Program-made: the position numbers and the translations under genes | Notes under the pieces: model-generated | What the model was told of the DNA's origin: nothing | The model's database searches: none | Seen by the model: only the letters and a program-made list of their open reading frames with translations | Shown: in pieces, positions 1 to 8,157 of the stretch | Position numbering within the stretch: position 1 is the stretch's first letter | Layout: each line of letters begins with the position of its first letter | Assembly: GCF_001748385.1 (NCBI RefSeq) | Contig: NZ_BCLI01000005.1 | Span: 62,001-126,000, forward strand | DNA: 64,000 bases | Direction: 5' to 3' | DNA from: Vulcanisaeta thermophila | GTDB lineage: Archaea; Thermoproteota; Thermoprotei; Thermoproteales; Thermocladiaceae

Positions 1-1
1 A

Positions 2-739
2 CCCATAACACCCCTGGGACCCGTAACAGTCACCAACGCAAGCGGCTACCCAGTACCCTCATTACTAGTTGATAACCACCTGTTAATCCCGGTCTTCGGT
101 AATGGATCATTCACAATTAAGTACACGCCAGTGGTTAATGTACTACCCAACGGCCTCCTAAGCATCAACATCTCATCAAAATACCCAGTGAACCTGTACG
201 TGAGCAACGTACTACTCTCAAGCATACCCATAAACCTAATAACGAACTTCACGAAGGTAAGCAATGGCCTCATAATCCAACTGGCACCTGGTAATTACAC
301 CATAGAATTCACCCCAGAAATACCCACAGCACCACGCGTAACCACAACAACCACAGTAACAAACACCACAAGCCCACCAACCACAGCGCCAAGCACCGTT
401 AAGGTTACCAAGGGCACTGAGCCGGGCATTGTCGTGTATATAATACCCATAGTCATAGTGGCGGTGGCGGCACTCCTAATCTACCTCCTCCTGACCAGGA
501 GGAGGTCAGGCGCCCCAGAGCCCGTGGTTGTTGAGGGCCTTAACCCAACGGATAGGGAGGTTCTAAAGGCCATAATTGAGATGGGGGGTGATGTTTACCA
601 GGCGGATTTACAGAGGAGGCTTAACATGCCCAAGGCAACCCTGTGGAGGAGTATTAGGAGGCTTGAGACTGCTGGTTATGTCAGGGTAATCAGGGAGGGC
701 AAGTACAATAGGATAAAGCTACTGAAAAGGCCCGAGTAG
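2..739 (+). CDS. Membrane-anchored winged-helix protein (5' end outside window)
   Basis: The reading frame is open to the left edge, so the N-terminus is missing. What remains is an extracellular beta-rich segment with many N-x-S/T sites, a Thr/Pro-rich stalk (around 335-400 nt), one strongly hydrophobic membrane segment (IIPIVIVAVAALLIYLLL) followed by positive residues (TRRRSG), and a cytoplasmic C-terminus of about 65 residues. That tail reads as a winged helix-turn-helix: NPTDREVLKAI, then DLQRRLNMPKATLWRSIRRL, then a wing rich in basic residues. This architecture is common among archaeal membrane-bound regulators in which an outside domain is joined to a DNA-binding domain. The ligand and target genes are unknown. 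It converges with the next gene, with 4 bases between them. Confidence 0.75.
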   Translation, partial: PITPLGPVTVTNASGYPVPSLLVDNHLLIPVFGNGSFTIKYTPVVNVLPNGLLSINISSKYPVNLYVSNVLLSSIPINLITNFTKVSNGLIIQLAPGNYTIEFTPEIPTAPRVTTTTTVTNTTSPPTTAPSTVKVTKGTEPGIVVYIIPIVIVAVAALLIYLLLTRRRSGAPEPVVVEGLNPTDREVLKAIIEMGGDVYQADLQRRLNMPKATLWRSIRRLETAGYVRVIREGKYNRIKLLKRPE

Positions 740-743
740 GGAA

Positions 744-1460
744 TTACTGGGTGTTTTCGAGGATCCTCACCAACGGTCCATTACCACCAACCCTAAGCTC
801 ATCAAGAGCCTCCGTGGCCAGTTTCATGGCCTCCCTCCCAGTCCTCCCAATGCCCACCCCAATCCTGGCGTTCAGTGCCTTGGCCAGGGGCATTAGCGCG
901 TCTGTGTTTTTTATGGGTTTTATTACGGAGACTATGTTGTCACCGCCTAGGTAGAAGGTGAGCCCTCCTAAACTCGTTACGTGATTATTCACCAGACCCA
1001 ATGCGGACCAAACCCTCTCATAAAGCCAGTAACTGGAATTCCTAATGGTGCCCAGTGTGGAGTTTACCAGGTCTATGTGGGCTATGCAGACCAGGTCATC
1101 ACCACCAGCCTCATCACCCACAACATTCCATGGGCCAGCTAGGTGGGACAGCTTAAAGGCGCCCTGCTCAGCAACCCTGGGCTCCTCATGGGAGTGGGTA
1201 CCCCCTGAAATGGGTACTGGGCTAACCTCCCTCAACTCCCTCATCAATTCCCTAATCTCCTCATTCCTCAATCCATTGCTTATCACGAACATGTAGTCAT
1301 ACCTAAAGGGGTGCGCCCATGCATTACGCCCTGAGAAGAGGCTTACTAGGCGGTTGTAGAGTGATGCCTGCACCCCCTGTATTATGTGCTCCCTATCTGG
1401 CCCCAGGGTCTCCGTCCACTCACGGTAGCCTATCAACCTGAGGATCGTTACTTGAACCAA
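744..1460 (-). CDS. gch3: GTP cyclohydrolase III (GTP cyclohydrolase IIa, ArfA)
   Basis: This enzyme opens the imidazole ring of GTP to give the formamidopyrimidine nucleotide that starts archaeal riboflavin and F420 synthesis. The 238-residue product matches the family in length and carries its hallmarks: an N-terminus of the type VQVTILRLIGYREWTETLGP, the metal/phosphate motif HIDLVNST, GGDN (around residue 170) and GIGIGRT-like VGIGRTGREA near the C-terminus. The TTG start aligns exactly with the Methanocaldococcus enzyme, from memory of that sequence. A TATA-like box (tttttaaac, about 1493-1501 read on the minus strand) lies about 35 bases upstream. Confidence 0.9.
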   Translation of the reverse strand: MVQVTILRLIGYREWTETLGPDREHIIQGVQASLYNRLVSLFSGRNAWAHPFRYDYMFVISNGLRNEEIRELMRELREVSPVPISGGTHSHEEPRVAEQGAFKLSHLAGPWNVVGDEAGGDDLVCIAHIDLVNSTLGTIRNSSYWLYERVWSALGLVNNHVTSLGGLTFYLGGDNIVSVIKPIKNTDALMPLAKALNARIGVGIGRTGREAMKLATEALDELRVGGNGPLVRILENTQ

Positions 1461-1514
1461 AGGTTTAACACCGAGCCGTTGGGTAAACCTAAGTTTAAAA
1501 ACATTACCCAGAAA

Positions 1515-2153
1515 TCACCTAAGCATCAACGCAACCCTAACCTTATTAATAACCGCATCCACATTATAATCACGCCTAAAAACCACCCTAGCAGCACCAA
1601 GCACGTAACCCCTTATGAAGGATACGTCGGTATCCAGGTCCAGTGGGTCCAGAAACTCCATGCTAATGCGAGACCCCTCTGGATCAATGGTTATGTTCTC
1701 CACCCTCCTGACCAGGTTCATGGCCACGAGCATGTTAACCACGGCCTCCAAAACCCTGGGCTTAGACGAATCACCCACCCCATACCTACTCCTCATCATC
1801 ACCGCAGCCAACGAACCACCCATCTCTTGCCCCAACCTACTTAGGAATGAGGAGACATCAACGCCGCCCTCCCTCATACGACTCAGCACGCCCCTCAGGG
1901 AGTCCCTGTCAAAGCCCACGAGCTCCAGGGGCGCCTCGTGACTAGCCCACACATCATTCACACCGTTTATCCTCATCAACTTGTTAATGGCCTCTATGGG
2001 CAGTGAATCACTCAGCCTCATTGTTATGACCCTCTCATCCTCACTGGGCATTGACACGAAGACCCACTCCACATTCACATAATCCTTAATCACCCCAGTA
2101 ACCTCATGAAGCAACCCACGCCTATTAACGCTCCTAATGACCAGCAGCGTCAT
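1515..2153 (-). CDS. ACT-domain protein
   Basis: The first 75 residues have the beta-alpha-beta-beta-alpha-beta look of an ACT domain: LLVIRSVNRRGLLHEVTGVI, then a strand WVFVSM, then a second half ending GVNDVWASHE. ACT domains bind amino acids or other small ligands and regulate enzymes or transcription. The remaining 135 residues (many Val/Arg/Met, including a YGVGDSSKPRVLEAVVNMLV helix) match no family I can name. It may be a regulator, since no enzyme domain is visible. It shares its strand with gch3 downstream, 54 bases away, and could be co-transcribed with it. Confidence 0.65.
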   Translation of the reverse strand: MTLLVIRSVNRRGLLHEVTGVIKDYVNVEWVFVSMPSEDERVITMRLSDSLPIEAINKLMRINGVNDVWASHEAPLELVGFDRDSLRGVLSRMREGGVDVSSFLSRLGQEMGGSLAAVMMRSRYGVGDSSKPRVLEAVVNMLVAMNLVRRVENITIDPEGSRISMEFLDPLDLDTDVSFIRGYVLGAARVVFRRDYNVDAVINKVRVALMLR

Positions 2154-2207
2154 TGCACTAGCACTTAATCCACAAAACTTAAACCAGACTCCGTCATAGA
2201 GAGTAGG

Positions 2208-2217
2208 CTTATATAGG
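2208..2217 (+). promoter_or_regulatory. TATA box for aIF2-beta
   Basis: The sequence cttatatagg is centred about 28 bases before the ATG at 2241, the usual archaeal spacing from TATA box to transcription start. The transcript is therefore probably leaderless. This supports the ATG at 2241 rather than the out-of-frame ATG at 2227. Confidence 0.65.
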
Positions 2218-2240
2218 GGCTGGTCAATGCTTCCCCTGGC

Positions 2241-2660
2241 ATGAGCCAGGATAATGAGAAATTATACATGGAGCTGCTGGACAGGGCCTACAGGGTAATA
2301 ACACCAAGGGTCCAGAGGAGGCAGGAAATACCCAGGCTAGCAATACAGACACAGCCCAAGAAAACAATAATTCAAAACTTCAGGGAGGTGGCACAGAGGC
2401 TGAACAGGGACCCCACGCACATAGCCAGGTTCTTCCTAAAGGAATTATCACTACCAGGGAGCATAGAGGGTGATGCATTCGTAATCCACGCCGAGAGGAG
2501 CCCAAGAACCCTGGAAGCCGTTTATGAGAGGTACATAAGATTCTACGTGGAGTGCCCCGTGTGCCACTCCATAGACACTTACCTAGAGAGGGAGGGCAGG
2601 ATATACGTAATAGTCTGCACAGCCTGCGGTGCCAGAACACCTAGGAAATCCATAGGTTAG
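2241..2660 (+). CDS. eif2b: Translation initiation factor aIF2 subunit beta
   Basis: aIF2-beta is part of the heterotrimer that brings initiator Met-tRNA to the small ribosomal subunit. The 139-residue length is typical. The core domain holds the expected [20 protein letters not shown] and [11 protein letters not shown] stretches. The C-terminal zinc ribbon is formed by CPVC (near residue 110) and CTAC (near residue 131), with all four cysteines present. It has its own TATA box and seems monocistronic. The codons favour C and A in third position, as in the two genes downstream. Confidence 0.95.
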   Translation: MSQDNEKLYMELLDRAYRVITPRVQRRQEIPRLAIQTQPKKTIIQNFREVAQRLNRDPTHIARFFLKELSLPGSIEGDAFVIHAERSPRTLEAVYERYIRFYVECPVCHSIDTYLEREGRIYVIVCTACGARTPRKSIG

Positions 2661-2715
2661 TAATAACAAAGGTTAAAATGCACTACGTAGAAAATAGATG
2701 GGCAGTACAGATAAG

Positions 2716-2723
2716 CTTTTAAG
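2716..2723 (+). promoter_or_regulatory. TATA box for the radical SAM gene
   Basis: The sequence cttttaag is centred about 25 bases before the GTG at 2745, which predicts a leaderless message and supports GTG as the start. Confidence 0.55.
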
Positions 2724-2744
2724 CACATATAATACTTAACTAAC

Positions 2745-4382
2745 GTGCCAAAAGGTGGCTACCCCATTGTCCTAACAGCCGAAATCGCAACCATGTCCGA
2801 CACATACGGCTCCTCCGTAGTGGGATTCGCATCAGCAATACCAGAGAACTACTTCAGGGACTGGGTGGCCAAGCACTTCTTCAGGGTTAAGAGTGACGGT
2901 GAGGGCAGGGTCTACAGGGCGCCCTACGGCCTGGCCAAGGTGGAGGCCACCCTGCTGGCCCATGGCTACTCAAGGGATGATGTCATAATAGCGGATCCAT
3001 ACAAACTGGATCGCGTAATAGGACCCAATACACGAATACTCGGAATCTACGTGATGGACCCATTGGGGTTAAGTTTCGGTTCAGGAATACTCTACTGGAT
3101 CCTAAAACTAGCGGATTTACCATACCGAGGACTCCCCTACATAGCCAAGTCCTTCATGCAGGTAATCAACCACCCAGCGGTGAAGGCGCACAGGAACCAC
3201 CTAAAGATAGTGGTTGGCGGACCAGCCACTTGGCAAATAGTGGACACGAACAGGCAGGGTGAGTTGGGTATTGACGTGGTCTACGAGGGCGAGTTCGAGG
3301 AGGACGGGCCAAAACTCTTCGACGCAATAATGAGGGGTGACAACAACATACCCAGTAGGGTCGTGGCCCACAGGCCCGTGCCCCCTGAAATGATACCCAC
3401 AATAGTGACACCATCAATAGGGGGCCTCGTTGAGGTAACCAGGGGCTGCGGCAGAGGCTGCCAATTCTGCACACCAACCCTCTCGGGCATGATTAGGTCA
3501 CTACCCTTCGAGGGGCACGTGGATGTGGAGATGAAACTCAACATCGAGAAGGGTGGTTTCAAGGAAATCACGCTCCACAGCGATGAGTTCTTCAGGTACG
3601 GCGCCAGGGGGATAGAACCAAACCCGGACAAGGTACTTGAATTAACCAGGAAGGCGTACAAACTCGTTAAGTCCTACGGGGAGGATTACGAGGTAACCAC
3701 GGACTTCACCACAGCAGCAGTGGTAAAGTACGCACCCAAGCTCGTTGAGGAGGTTAGCGAGTACATGAATGAGGGTGGGAACTGGCACTTCATCGAGATG
3801 GGTATTGAGACCGGGTCCCCAAGGCTCCTGAGGATGCTAATGCCGGGTAAGGCATTGCCCTACAAGCCAGAGCAGTATAAGGACGTGGTTGAGGAGGCCA
3901 TTGGGATACTCAACGATAACTACTGGGTGGTTGTGGGCACCATGATACTAAACCTACCCGGCGAGACCGATGATGACGTGATGCACAGCCTGGAACTACT
4001 CGACAGGATTAAGAAGCTGAGGGTGCTAACCTTCCCACTACCCTTCATACCCATGGGCGCACTGAGGAAGAGGGACTTCACAATACTCGACAAGATGCTA
4101 GAGAACCCACTCAGGAGGGAATTCATACTCAAGGCATTGATAAAGTCCTTCGAGGAAGCCAAGGCATTCAGCTGGTTAATAACAAGGAAGGTGGAGAACT
4201 TCATAGTCAAGAGGCTGATCAGGTACATAGCCGTGGGAAGCTTCAACCTAGTACTCAACAGGTACAAGAAGAAGCTGGGCTCCCTGGTGGAGCAGTACGG
4301 CGAGTTTAAGGAAAGAATTAAGGAGAAGATTAATAAGGCGGTAATGAGCATAAGGATAGACCCAGAGGATGATAATAAGTGA
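2745..4382 (+). CDS. Radical SAM protein with B12-binding-like N-terminal domain
   Basis: This 545-residue protein has the 4Fe-4S cysteine cluster motif of radical SAM enzymes, CGRGCQFC (CxxxCxxC, near residue 235), preceded by a Rossmann-like N-terminal part (IYVMDPLG, KIVVGGPATWQIV, DVVYEGEFEEDGPKLFD) that resembles the cobalamin-binding domain of the B12-radical SAM class. No His of a DxHxxG motif is evident, so B12 binding is uncertain. Downstream are typical barrel elements: EITLHSDEFFR, FIEMGIETGSPRLLRML and GTMILNLPGETDDDV. The C-terminal 130 residues are helical and basic. The start is GTG. It is conserved-looking in Thermoproteales, but the reaction is unknown to me. Confidence 0.85.
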   Translation: MPKGGYPIVLTAEIATMSDTYGSSVVGFASAIPENYFRDWVAKHFFRVKSDGEGRVYRAPYGLAKVEATLLAHGYSRDDVIIADPYKLDRVIGPNTRILGIYVMDPLGLSFGSGILYWILKLADLPYRGLPYIAKSFMQVINHPAVKAHRNHLKIVVGGPATWQIVDTNRQGELGIDVVYEGEFEEDGPKLFDAIMRGDNNIPSRVVAHRPVPPEMIPTIVTPSIGGLVEVTRGCGRGCQFCTPTLSGMIRSLPFEGHVDVEMKLNIEKGGFKEITLHSDEFFRYGARGIEPNPDKVLELTRKAYKLVKSYGEDYEVTTDFTTAAVVKYAPKLVEEVSEYMNEGGNWHFIEMGIETGSPRLLRMLMPGKALPYKPEQYKDVVEEAIGILNDNYWVVVGTMILNLPGETDDDVMHSLELLDRIKKLRVLTFPLPFIPMGALRKRDFTILDKMLENPLRREFILKALIKSFEEAKAFSWLITRKVENFIVKRLIRYIAVGSFNLVLNRYKKKLGSLVEQYGEFKERIKEKINKAVMSIRIDPEDDNK

Positions 4383-4425
4383 ATAGCAAAAACTCTGTTC
4401 TTTAAAATGAATGTGAAGAAACCTT

Positions 4426-4435
4426 GATAAATAAG
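4426..4435 (+). promoter_or_regulatory. TATA box for the MFS permease
   Basis: The sequence gataaataag is centred about 23 bases upstream of the GTG start at 4453. This spacing fits a leaderless transcript. Confidence 0.5.
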
Positions 4436-4452
4436 TACCCCATAACTAACAC

Positions 4453-5574
4453 GTGGGCTTTAACAATAAGTCCATCGAGGAGTTGGGCCTTGGAGTAATG
4501 AGGAGGGCGTACTACGTACTGGGCATAAGCATTGTTGGCCTATTCTTAGTGATGATTAATTGGGTCGGCCTATCCTCAGTGATGTACTACATAATGACCA
4601 TAAAGAGGGTGGTGCTCGGCATGACCTACTACGTAATACCCATGGCCACGGCAATGGTGGGCTTCGCCATAACCCAACTACCCTCAACCATGCTCCTAAA
4701 CAGGGCAGGCAACAGGGTACCCATATTCCTAGGACTACTACTGAACGGTGTCTCGATGATGGTAACCACAGACAATTACTACACGGCATTACTCCTAAGA
4801 TTCCTCGCTGGAATGAGCATGGGCCTCTACCTACTACCCACAATGCTACTCCTCGTGGGCTGGTGGAGCATTAGGAACATGACCAGGTGGGTTCAGGTAC
4901 TCTACCTAATGGCATTCACAACAATATTCGTGGCATCAATACCACTGGCCAAGCCCCTGAGTGCCTTCTCGCTATACCTGGGACTGGCCTCACTGGCACT
5001 ATCACCAATCCTACTATTCACCGCGAAGGACGCCGTAATAATAAAGAAGGCGCCCATCATGGCAGTCATGAACAACCCAGACGTACTACTAATGGGCATA
5101 GCCTTCTCAGCACCCTGGGGATTCTACCTAAGCCTTGCCTCAGCATTGAACGAGACCACGAACACGGCACTGGCACTAACAACACCACTACTAGTAATAC
5201 CGGTACTGTACAGGTTCAGACACGCACTTAGGCTAAACAGGATCAAGGCACTACACTACTCAACCCTAGCCCTAGGAGCACTAACACCAGCACTAATATA
5301 CGCACCAACGAGGGAACTCACCCTAGCAATCCTGGGCCTAATCTTCGCACTAATAACACTACTAATACTGGGCGTAATAAACGAGTTGGTGAACCCACTA
5401 CTCACAGTACAAACCATAAGCTACCTACTCACAATATCATCAATACTGGGATCCATGATAGGCATAGCCATGGGCTACACAGTGGACCACCTGGGACCAG
5501 CGGGTTGGGTAATCACTGGAGGTTTGATAATGGCCTCATCAATAATCTACAGGGTTTTGAAAATCACTCTTTAA
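4453..5574 (+). CDS. Major facilitator superfamily permease
   Basis: The 373-residue product is almost wholly hydrophobic, with 11-12 predicted membrane spans in two halves. It shows an MFS-like loop 2-3 motif (NRAGNRVPIFLGLLL, compare GxxxDRxGRR) and a repeat of this area in the second half (MGYTVDHLGPAGWVI near the C-terminus). The substrate cannot be told from sequence. The GTG start is supported by the TATA box. The last 11 bases overlap the convergent CBS gene, so the two mRNAs are complementary at their 3' ends. Confidence 0.75.
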   Translation: MGFNNKSIEELGLGVMRRAYYVLGISIVGLFLVMINWVGLSSVMYYIMTIKRVVLGMTYYVIPMATAMVGFAITQLPSTMLLNRAGNRVPIFLGLLLNGVSMMVTTDNYYTALLLRFLAGMSMGLYLLPTMLLLVGWWSIRNMTRWVQVLYLMAFTTIFVASIPLAKPLSAFSLYLGLASLALSPILLFTAKDAVIIKKAPIMAVMNNPDVLLMGIAFSAPWGFYLSLASALNETTNTALALTTPLLVIPVLYRFRHALRLNRIKALHYSTLALGALTPALIYAPTRELTLAILGLIFALITLLILGVINELVNPLLTVQTISYLLTISSILGSMIGIAMGYTVDHLGPAGWVITGGLIMASSIIYRVLKITL

Positions 5575-5992
5575 CCCTCGGGTACCTATCGAGCTTAGCA
5601 ATCTCCCTAACAGCCTCAAGATCACCAAGCAAATCCCTAATGGAGACCACACCCAAAACCCTATCCTCATCATCAACCACAACCACATGCCTAACCCTAT
5701 TACTAACCATCAACGAAGCCACAACACCCACAGAATCATAGTACCTAACCCTCACAACCCTAGGACCCATGGTACCCACCTTACCCACAGGCGTATCCAA
5801 GGGCAACCTATTGGCAAGGGCCCTAAGAACATCACGCTCAGTAATAATACCACGAAGCCTCATACCCTCAACACTATCCACAACCACCACAGAACCAACA
5901 TTCTCCCTAGCCATCAAATCCACAGCCTCAATAAAGGGCCTATCCCCAGTAATAACCAGAGGCTTCCGCCTAACAAGATCCACAGCCCTCAC
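5564..5992 (-). CDS. Two-CBS-domain protein
   Basis: The 142 residues form two CBS motifs in tandem. The first is about residues 6-65 (ENVGSVVVVD, GIITERDVLRALA) and the second about 72-132 (VSNRVRHVVVVDD, LGVVSIRDLLG). Paired CBS domains bind adenine nucleotides or SAM and act as energy or ligand sensors. No partner domain is fused. The start is GTG, with a TATA-like cttattaat about 30 bases upstream on the minus strand. The 3' end overlaps the MFS gene by 11 bases. Codons end in G or T, unlike the overlapping MFS gene, because the local plus strand is G-poor. Confidence 0.9.
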   Translation of the reverse strand: MRAVDLVRRKPLVITGDRPFIEAVDLMARENVGSVVVVDSVEGMRLRGIITERDVLRALANRLPLDTPVGKVGTMGPRVVRVRYYDSVGVVASLMVSNRVRHVVVVDDEDRVLGVVSIRDLLGDLEAVREIAKLDRYPRVKE

Positions 5993-6165
5993 AGACCCCC
6001 ATACACACCCTATCCTAACTGATTAATAAGCTTTATCATGTATAGAACAAGTACATCTAAATACACAACCATAATAACATGCGTAAAACTACAACATACA
6101 ATAAATCACCCCTAAATAGCAAATATAGAAACAAAAGAACTAAAAACAAGACACCCAGGAAAAGA

Positions 6166-6226
6166 CACAGTGATGAATAGGGACCTCGCCGGCAGAGGAA
6201 TGACGAATTTGCCGAGTGCTGACCAC
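6166..6226 (+). ncRNA. Candidate C/D-box sRNA (2'-O-methylation guide)
   Basis: A C box gtgatga (6170-6176) is followed by a C'-like atgacga (6200-6206) and a D box ctga (6219-6222), about 53 nt from C to D, the usual size of archaeal C/D sRNAs. The D' box is degenerate (cgg or ccgg near 6189-6192). The 12-nt guide between C' and D, atttgccgagtg, is complementary to cactcggcaaat. From memory, this contains the conserved 23S rRNA stretch ACTCGGCAAA before the GCCCCGTAAC loop in crenarchaea. The N+5 rule would place methylation on the C of ACTC. A TATA-like aactaaaaac lies about 25 bases before the C box. It sits 8 bases before the end of the convergent PaREP1 pseudogene. Confidence 0.6.
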
Positions 6227-6230
6227 CCAC

Positions 6231-6652
6231 TCAACCCTTAACTACCCTCCACGCCTCCTCAACCATCCTCCTAACATAAGGTCCCCTCTCCCTCACATCC
6301 TCACCATCAAACCTCGCCTCATGAAAACCCCACACGTGCAACACCCACGCCGCATCCCAAGCCTCCCTAAACCACCTACCAACCCTACCCGAGATCTGCA
6401 ACACCGCCTTTTCAAGCTCCACCACAGACCATCCACCCTTATCCCTAACCCTCTTAAGTACGTCCAAGTTATAATGCATGGCCAGGGCCTTAACCACCTC
6501 CTCAGCCGCCCTATAAAGCCTCTCACAGGCCTGAACAGGATCCCCCTCAACCAACGCCTCACCCTCACTGAGGAACCTCAACGCCAATTCCAGATGCGCC
6601 TCAACCCCTCATCAGGGTCCAGTCGAGCCTCCTTTAACAACGCCTCAACCAC
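6231..6652 (-). pseudogene. PaREP1 family (HEPN-like) protein, frameshifted
   Basis: The downstream 118-residue frame has the PaREP1 core: LELALRFLSEGEAL, GDPVQACERLYRAAEEVVKALA, GWSVVELEKAV, and a C-terminal half with WDAAWVLHVWGFHEARFD. An upstream frame starting at a GTG (6650-6652) encodes VEALLKEARLDPDEG, which is the normal PaREP1 N-terminus. The two join if one G is added to the GGGG run on the minus strand (6605-6608). With that correction the protein is about 140 residues, as usual. PaREP1 proteins are helical, HEPN-related and multicopy in Thermoproteales; their role is not settled. As read, the gene is broken, although a TTG inside could start a shorter product. Confidence 0.7.
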
Positions 6653-6909
6653 CCAGACCCAACATTAACGCCTCCCTTTAATACCCTTACCCACAACCCA
6701 CACATTTAACACCCACCAACCACCTTCAACACCACCCCCAATAAACAACTAAACACAACAGATCATTCAAAGTTACTTTTCATAATACACGTAGCAATGA
6801 TAAACCCACGTGAGCCCCTTTTAAACCAACCTGAATTAAGTAAGACAGGAACACAACCAACTCATTAGGAGAAGCCCAGAACCCCTAGGTAAGGGATACG
6901 GCAAGGTTA
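6653..6909. other. Intergenic, nothing recognised
   Basis: A G-poor stretch between the PaREP1 pseudogene and the TnpB-like frame. I see no conserved gene or RNA. It may hold the eroded 5' third of the TnpB gene, but no translated frame matches that family. Confidence 0.4.
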
Positions 6910-7683
6910 GTGAGAAGGGAAAACACGGAGATAGGGTGCAAGAACAACGAGCCAATGCTCTGCGGCATTGTCGTGAACACCATCTATAGGGAGTGGCGTG
7001 GGGTTGATGTTTATGATGCGTTGATGATTGTGGATGGTGACATCATCTACATGAGGATTCCAATACCAAGTGAGGAAGAGGACAACCCACACAATAGAGT
7101 GAGGGTGTGGGTAACACTGTGGACAGCCACCAAGCTGATTAAGCTGCTCAGGCGATTACACAGCATTCACGGCATACAAGGCATAATTGGCGTGGAAGAC
7201 TTGAGAGGCATGGCCAAAAAGAGGAGGCTGCACGTATTAAAGTATAGCCGCGTATTTAATTTACTAACGGCCGTTAAGAAACCGCTGGCAACCATGATGA
7301 TCCCATCGCTAATGGATGCAAAATACGATTTTGAGGCCTCGCTGTTCAGGGGACACGGAGGCCACTACTACGTAATTCAAATTGACCCGCGAGGCACAAG
7401 CAGCATATGCGGCCTCTGTGCCATAAGGGAAGCAAGGTTCCAACCAGTCGTGGAATTAAAAAACAGAAAAGTAAAATGCCCAAAGCACGGAATAATGGAC
7501 AGAGACCACAATGCCTCACTGAACATAATGCGTTCAGCGTACATCGCGTACATGGCACTCAAGGATTACATCGCCAACCCGGCTCGGGGTGGGGAAAGGC
7601 CCTGGGCACCCAGCCCGGGGCCCACCCACCCCGGGCTGGGGAGAAGAATGATGAAGAAGGAGGTGCAGACGCCCCAGATGTAG
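6910..7683 (+). CDS. TnpB-like protein (IS200/IS605 OrfB), N-terminally truncated
   Basis: The 257 residues correspond to the C-terminal nuclease half of TnpB, the RNA-guided endonuclease carried by IS200/IS605 elements. RuvC-II is seen as GVEDLRGM (Glu 96), the zinc ribbon as CGLC (167-170) with C190 and H193, and RuvC-III as MDRDHNASLNI (197-207). The N-terminal RNA- and target-binding domains are absent; a TAG lies 22 bases before the GTG start. The expected RuvC-I aspartate (GIDxN) appears as GIVVN near residue 21, so a catalytic Asp seems lost. The C-terminal tail (from about 222) is Gly/Pro-rich and overlaps GC-rich hairpins. It is either a dying element or a nuclease-dead derivative. 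No TnpA is present. Confidence 0.65.
   Translation: MRRENTEIGCKNNEPMLCGIVVNTIYREWRGVDVYDALMIVDGDIIYMRIPIPSEEEDNPHNRVRVWVTLWTATKLIKLLRRLHSIHGIQGIIGVEDLRGMAKKRRLHVLKYSRVFNLLTAVKKPLATMMIPSLMDAKYDFEASLFRGHGGHYYVIQIDPRGTSSICGLCAIREARFQPVVELKNRKVKCPKHGIMDRDHNASLNIMRSAYIAYMALKDYIANPARGGERPWAPSPGPTHPGLGRRMMKKEVQTPQM
7609..7640. repeat. 12-bp inverted repeat at the end of the TnpB frame
   Basis: The arms cccagcccgggg (7609-7620) and ccccgggctggg (7629-7640) are perfect complements with an 8-nt loop. The right arm recurs at 7820-7831. Strong GC hairpins over the 3' end of tnpB are where the omega-RNA scaffold and the IS right end are found in this family. Confidence 0.7.
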
Positions 7684-8157
7684 AAGGGGACAGGGATATG
7701 AAACGGGCACCGCTACACGACGGGCGTCGTGTAGCGGAAACTGCGCCCGCCCCCTTAAGCTCAGCACCCCGGCTCCATTAGTCGGTTTAGTTGTCTGAGT
7801 TGCCCAGGGCCGCCTAGAGCCCCGGGCTGGGTTAGCGGTAGCAAACAGCCTTATAAATGTTTTGCCAAAACCCCGGGCCCACAAACCCCACGTGGGGTGG
7901 GTAAAAATCCATGGTTCACAGGTAGTGCATTGAATTTTGTTCCTACGGGTTAGTAAGGGTTTTTCAGGAACCGTGGAATGATTGTTCATTGAGTACCCAG
8001 TGATGAATTAGAAAGTGTTCAGGGGTTCCTCATTACAAAACCACGACTAACCACTTTGCAAAAGTCAACATGAAAGGGGTCTGCTTACGAAGGACCCCAC
8101 CCCACGAAACCAGCAATACAAACCAACCCACCACATCACTTCATGAAGAATGATGTT
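7684..8157. other. GC-rich structured intergenic region
   Basis: No protein-coding frame is convincing. The stretch holds a 12-bp perfect stem with a 4-nt loop (ccgctacacgac / gtcgtgtagcgg, 7710-7737), a copy of ccccgggctggg (7820-7831), ccccgggccc (7871-7880) and the palindrome ccccacgtgggg (7886-7897). These fit the right end and possible guide-RNA region of the TnpB element. A lone C-box-like gtgatga (8000-8006) has no matching D box. Confidence 0.5.

Noticed and set aside
7534-7989. 151-codon minus-strand frame over the GC-rich hairpins
   Set aside because: It spans inverted repeats and the TnpB 3' end, and its composition (Pro, Arg, Trp, Thr) is that of non-coding GC-rich DNA.
8000-8060. 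C-box-like gtgatga as a second C/D sRNA
   Set aside because: No CTGA D box at a suitable distance and no C' box, so the single motif is not enough.
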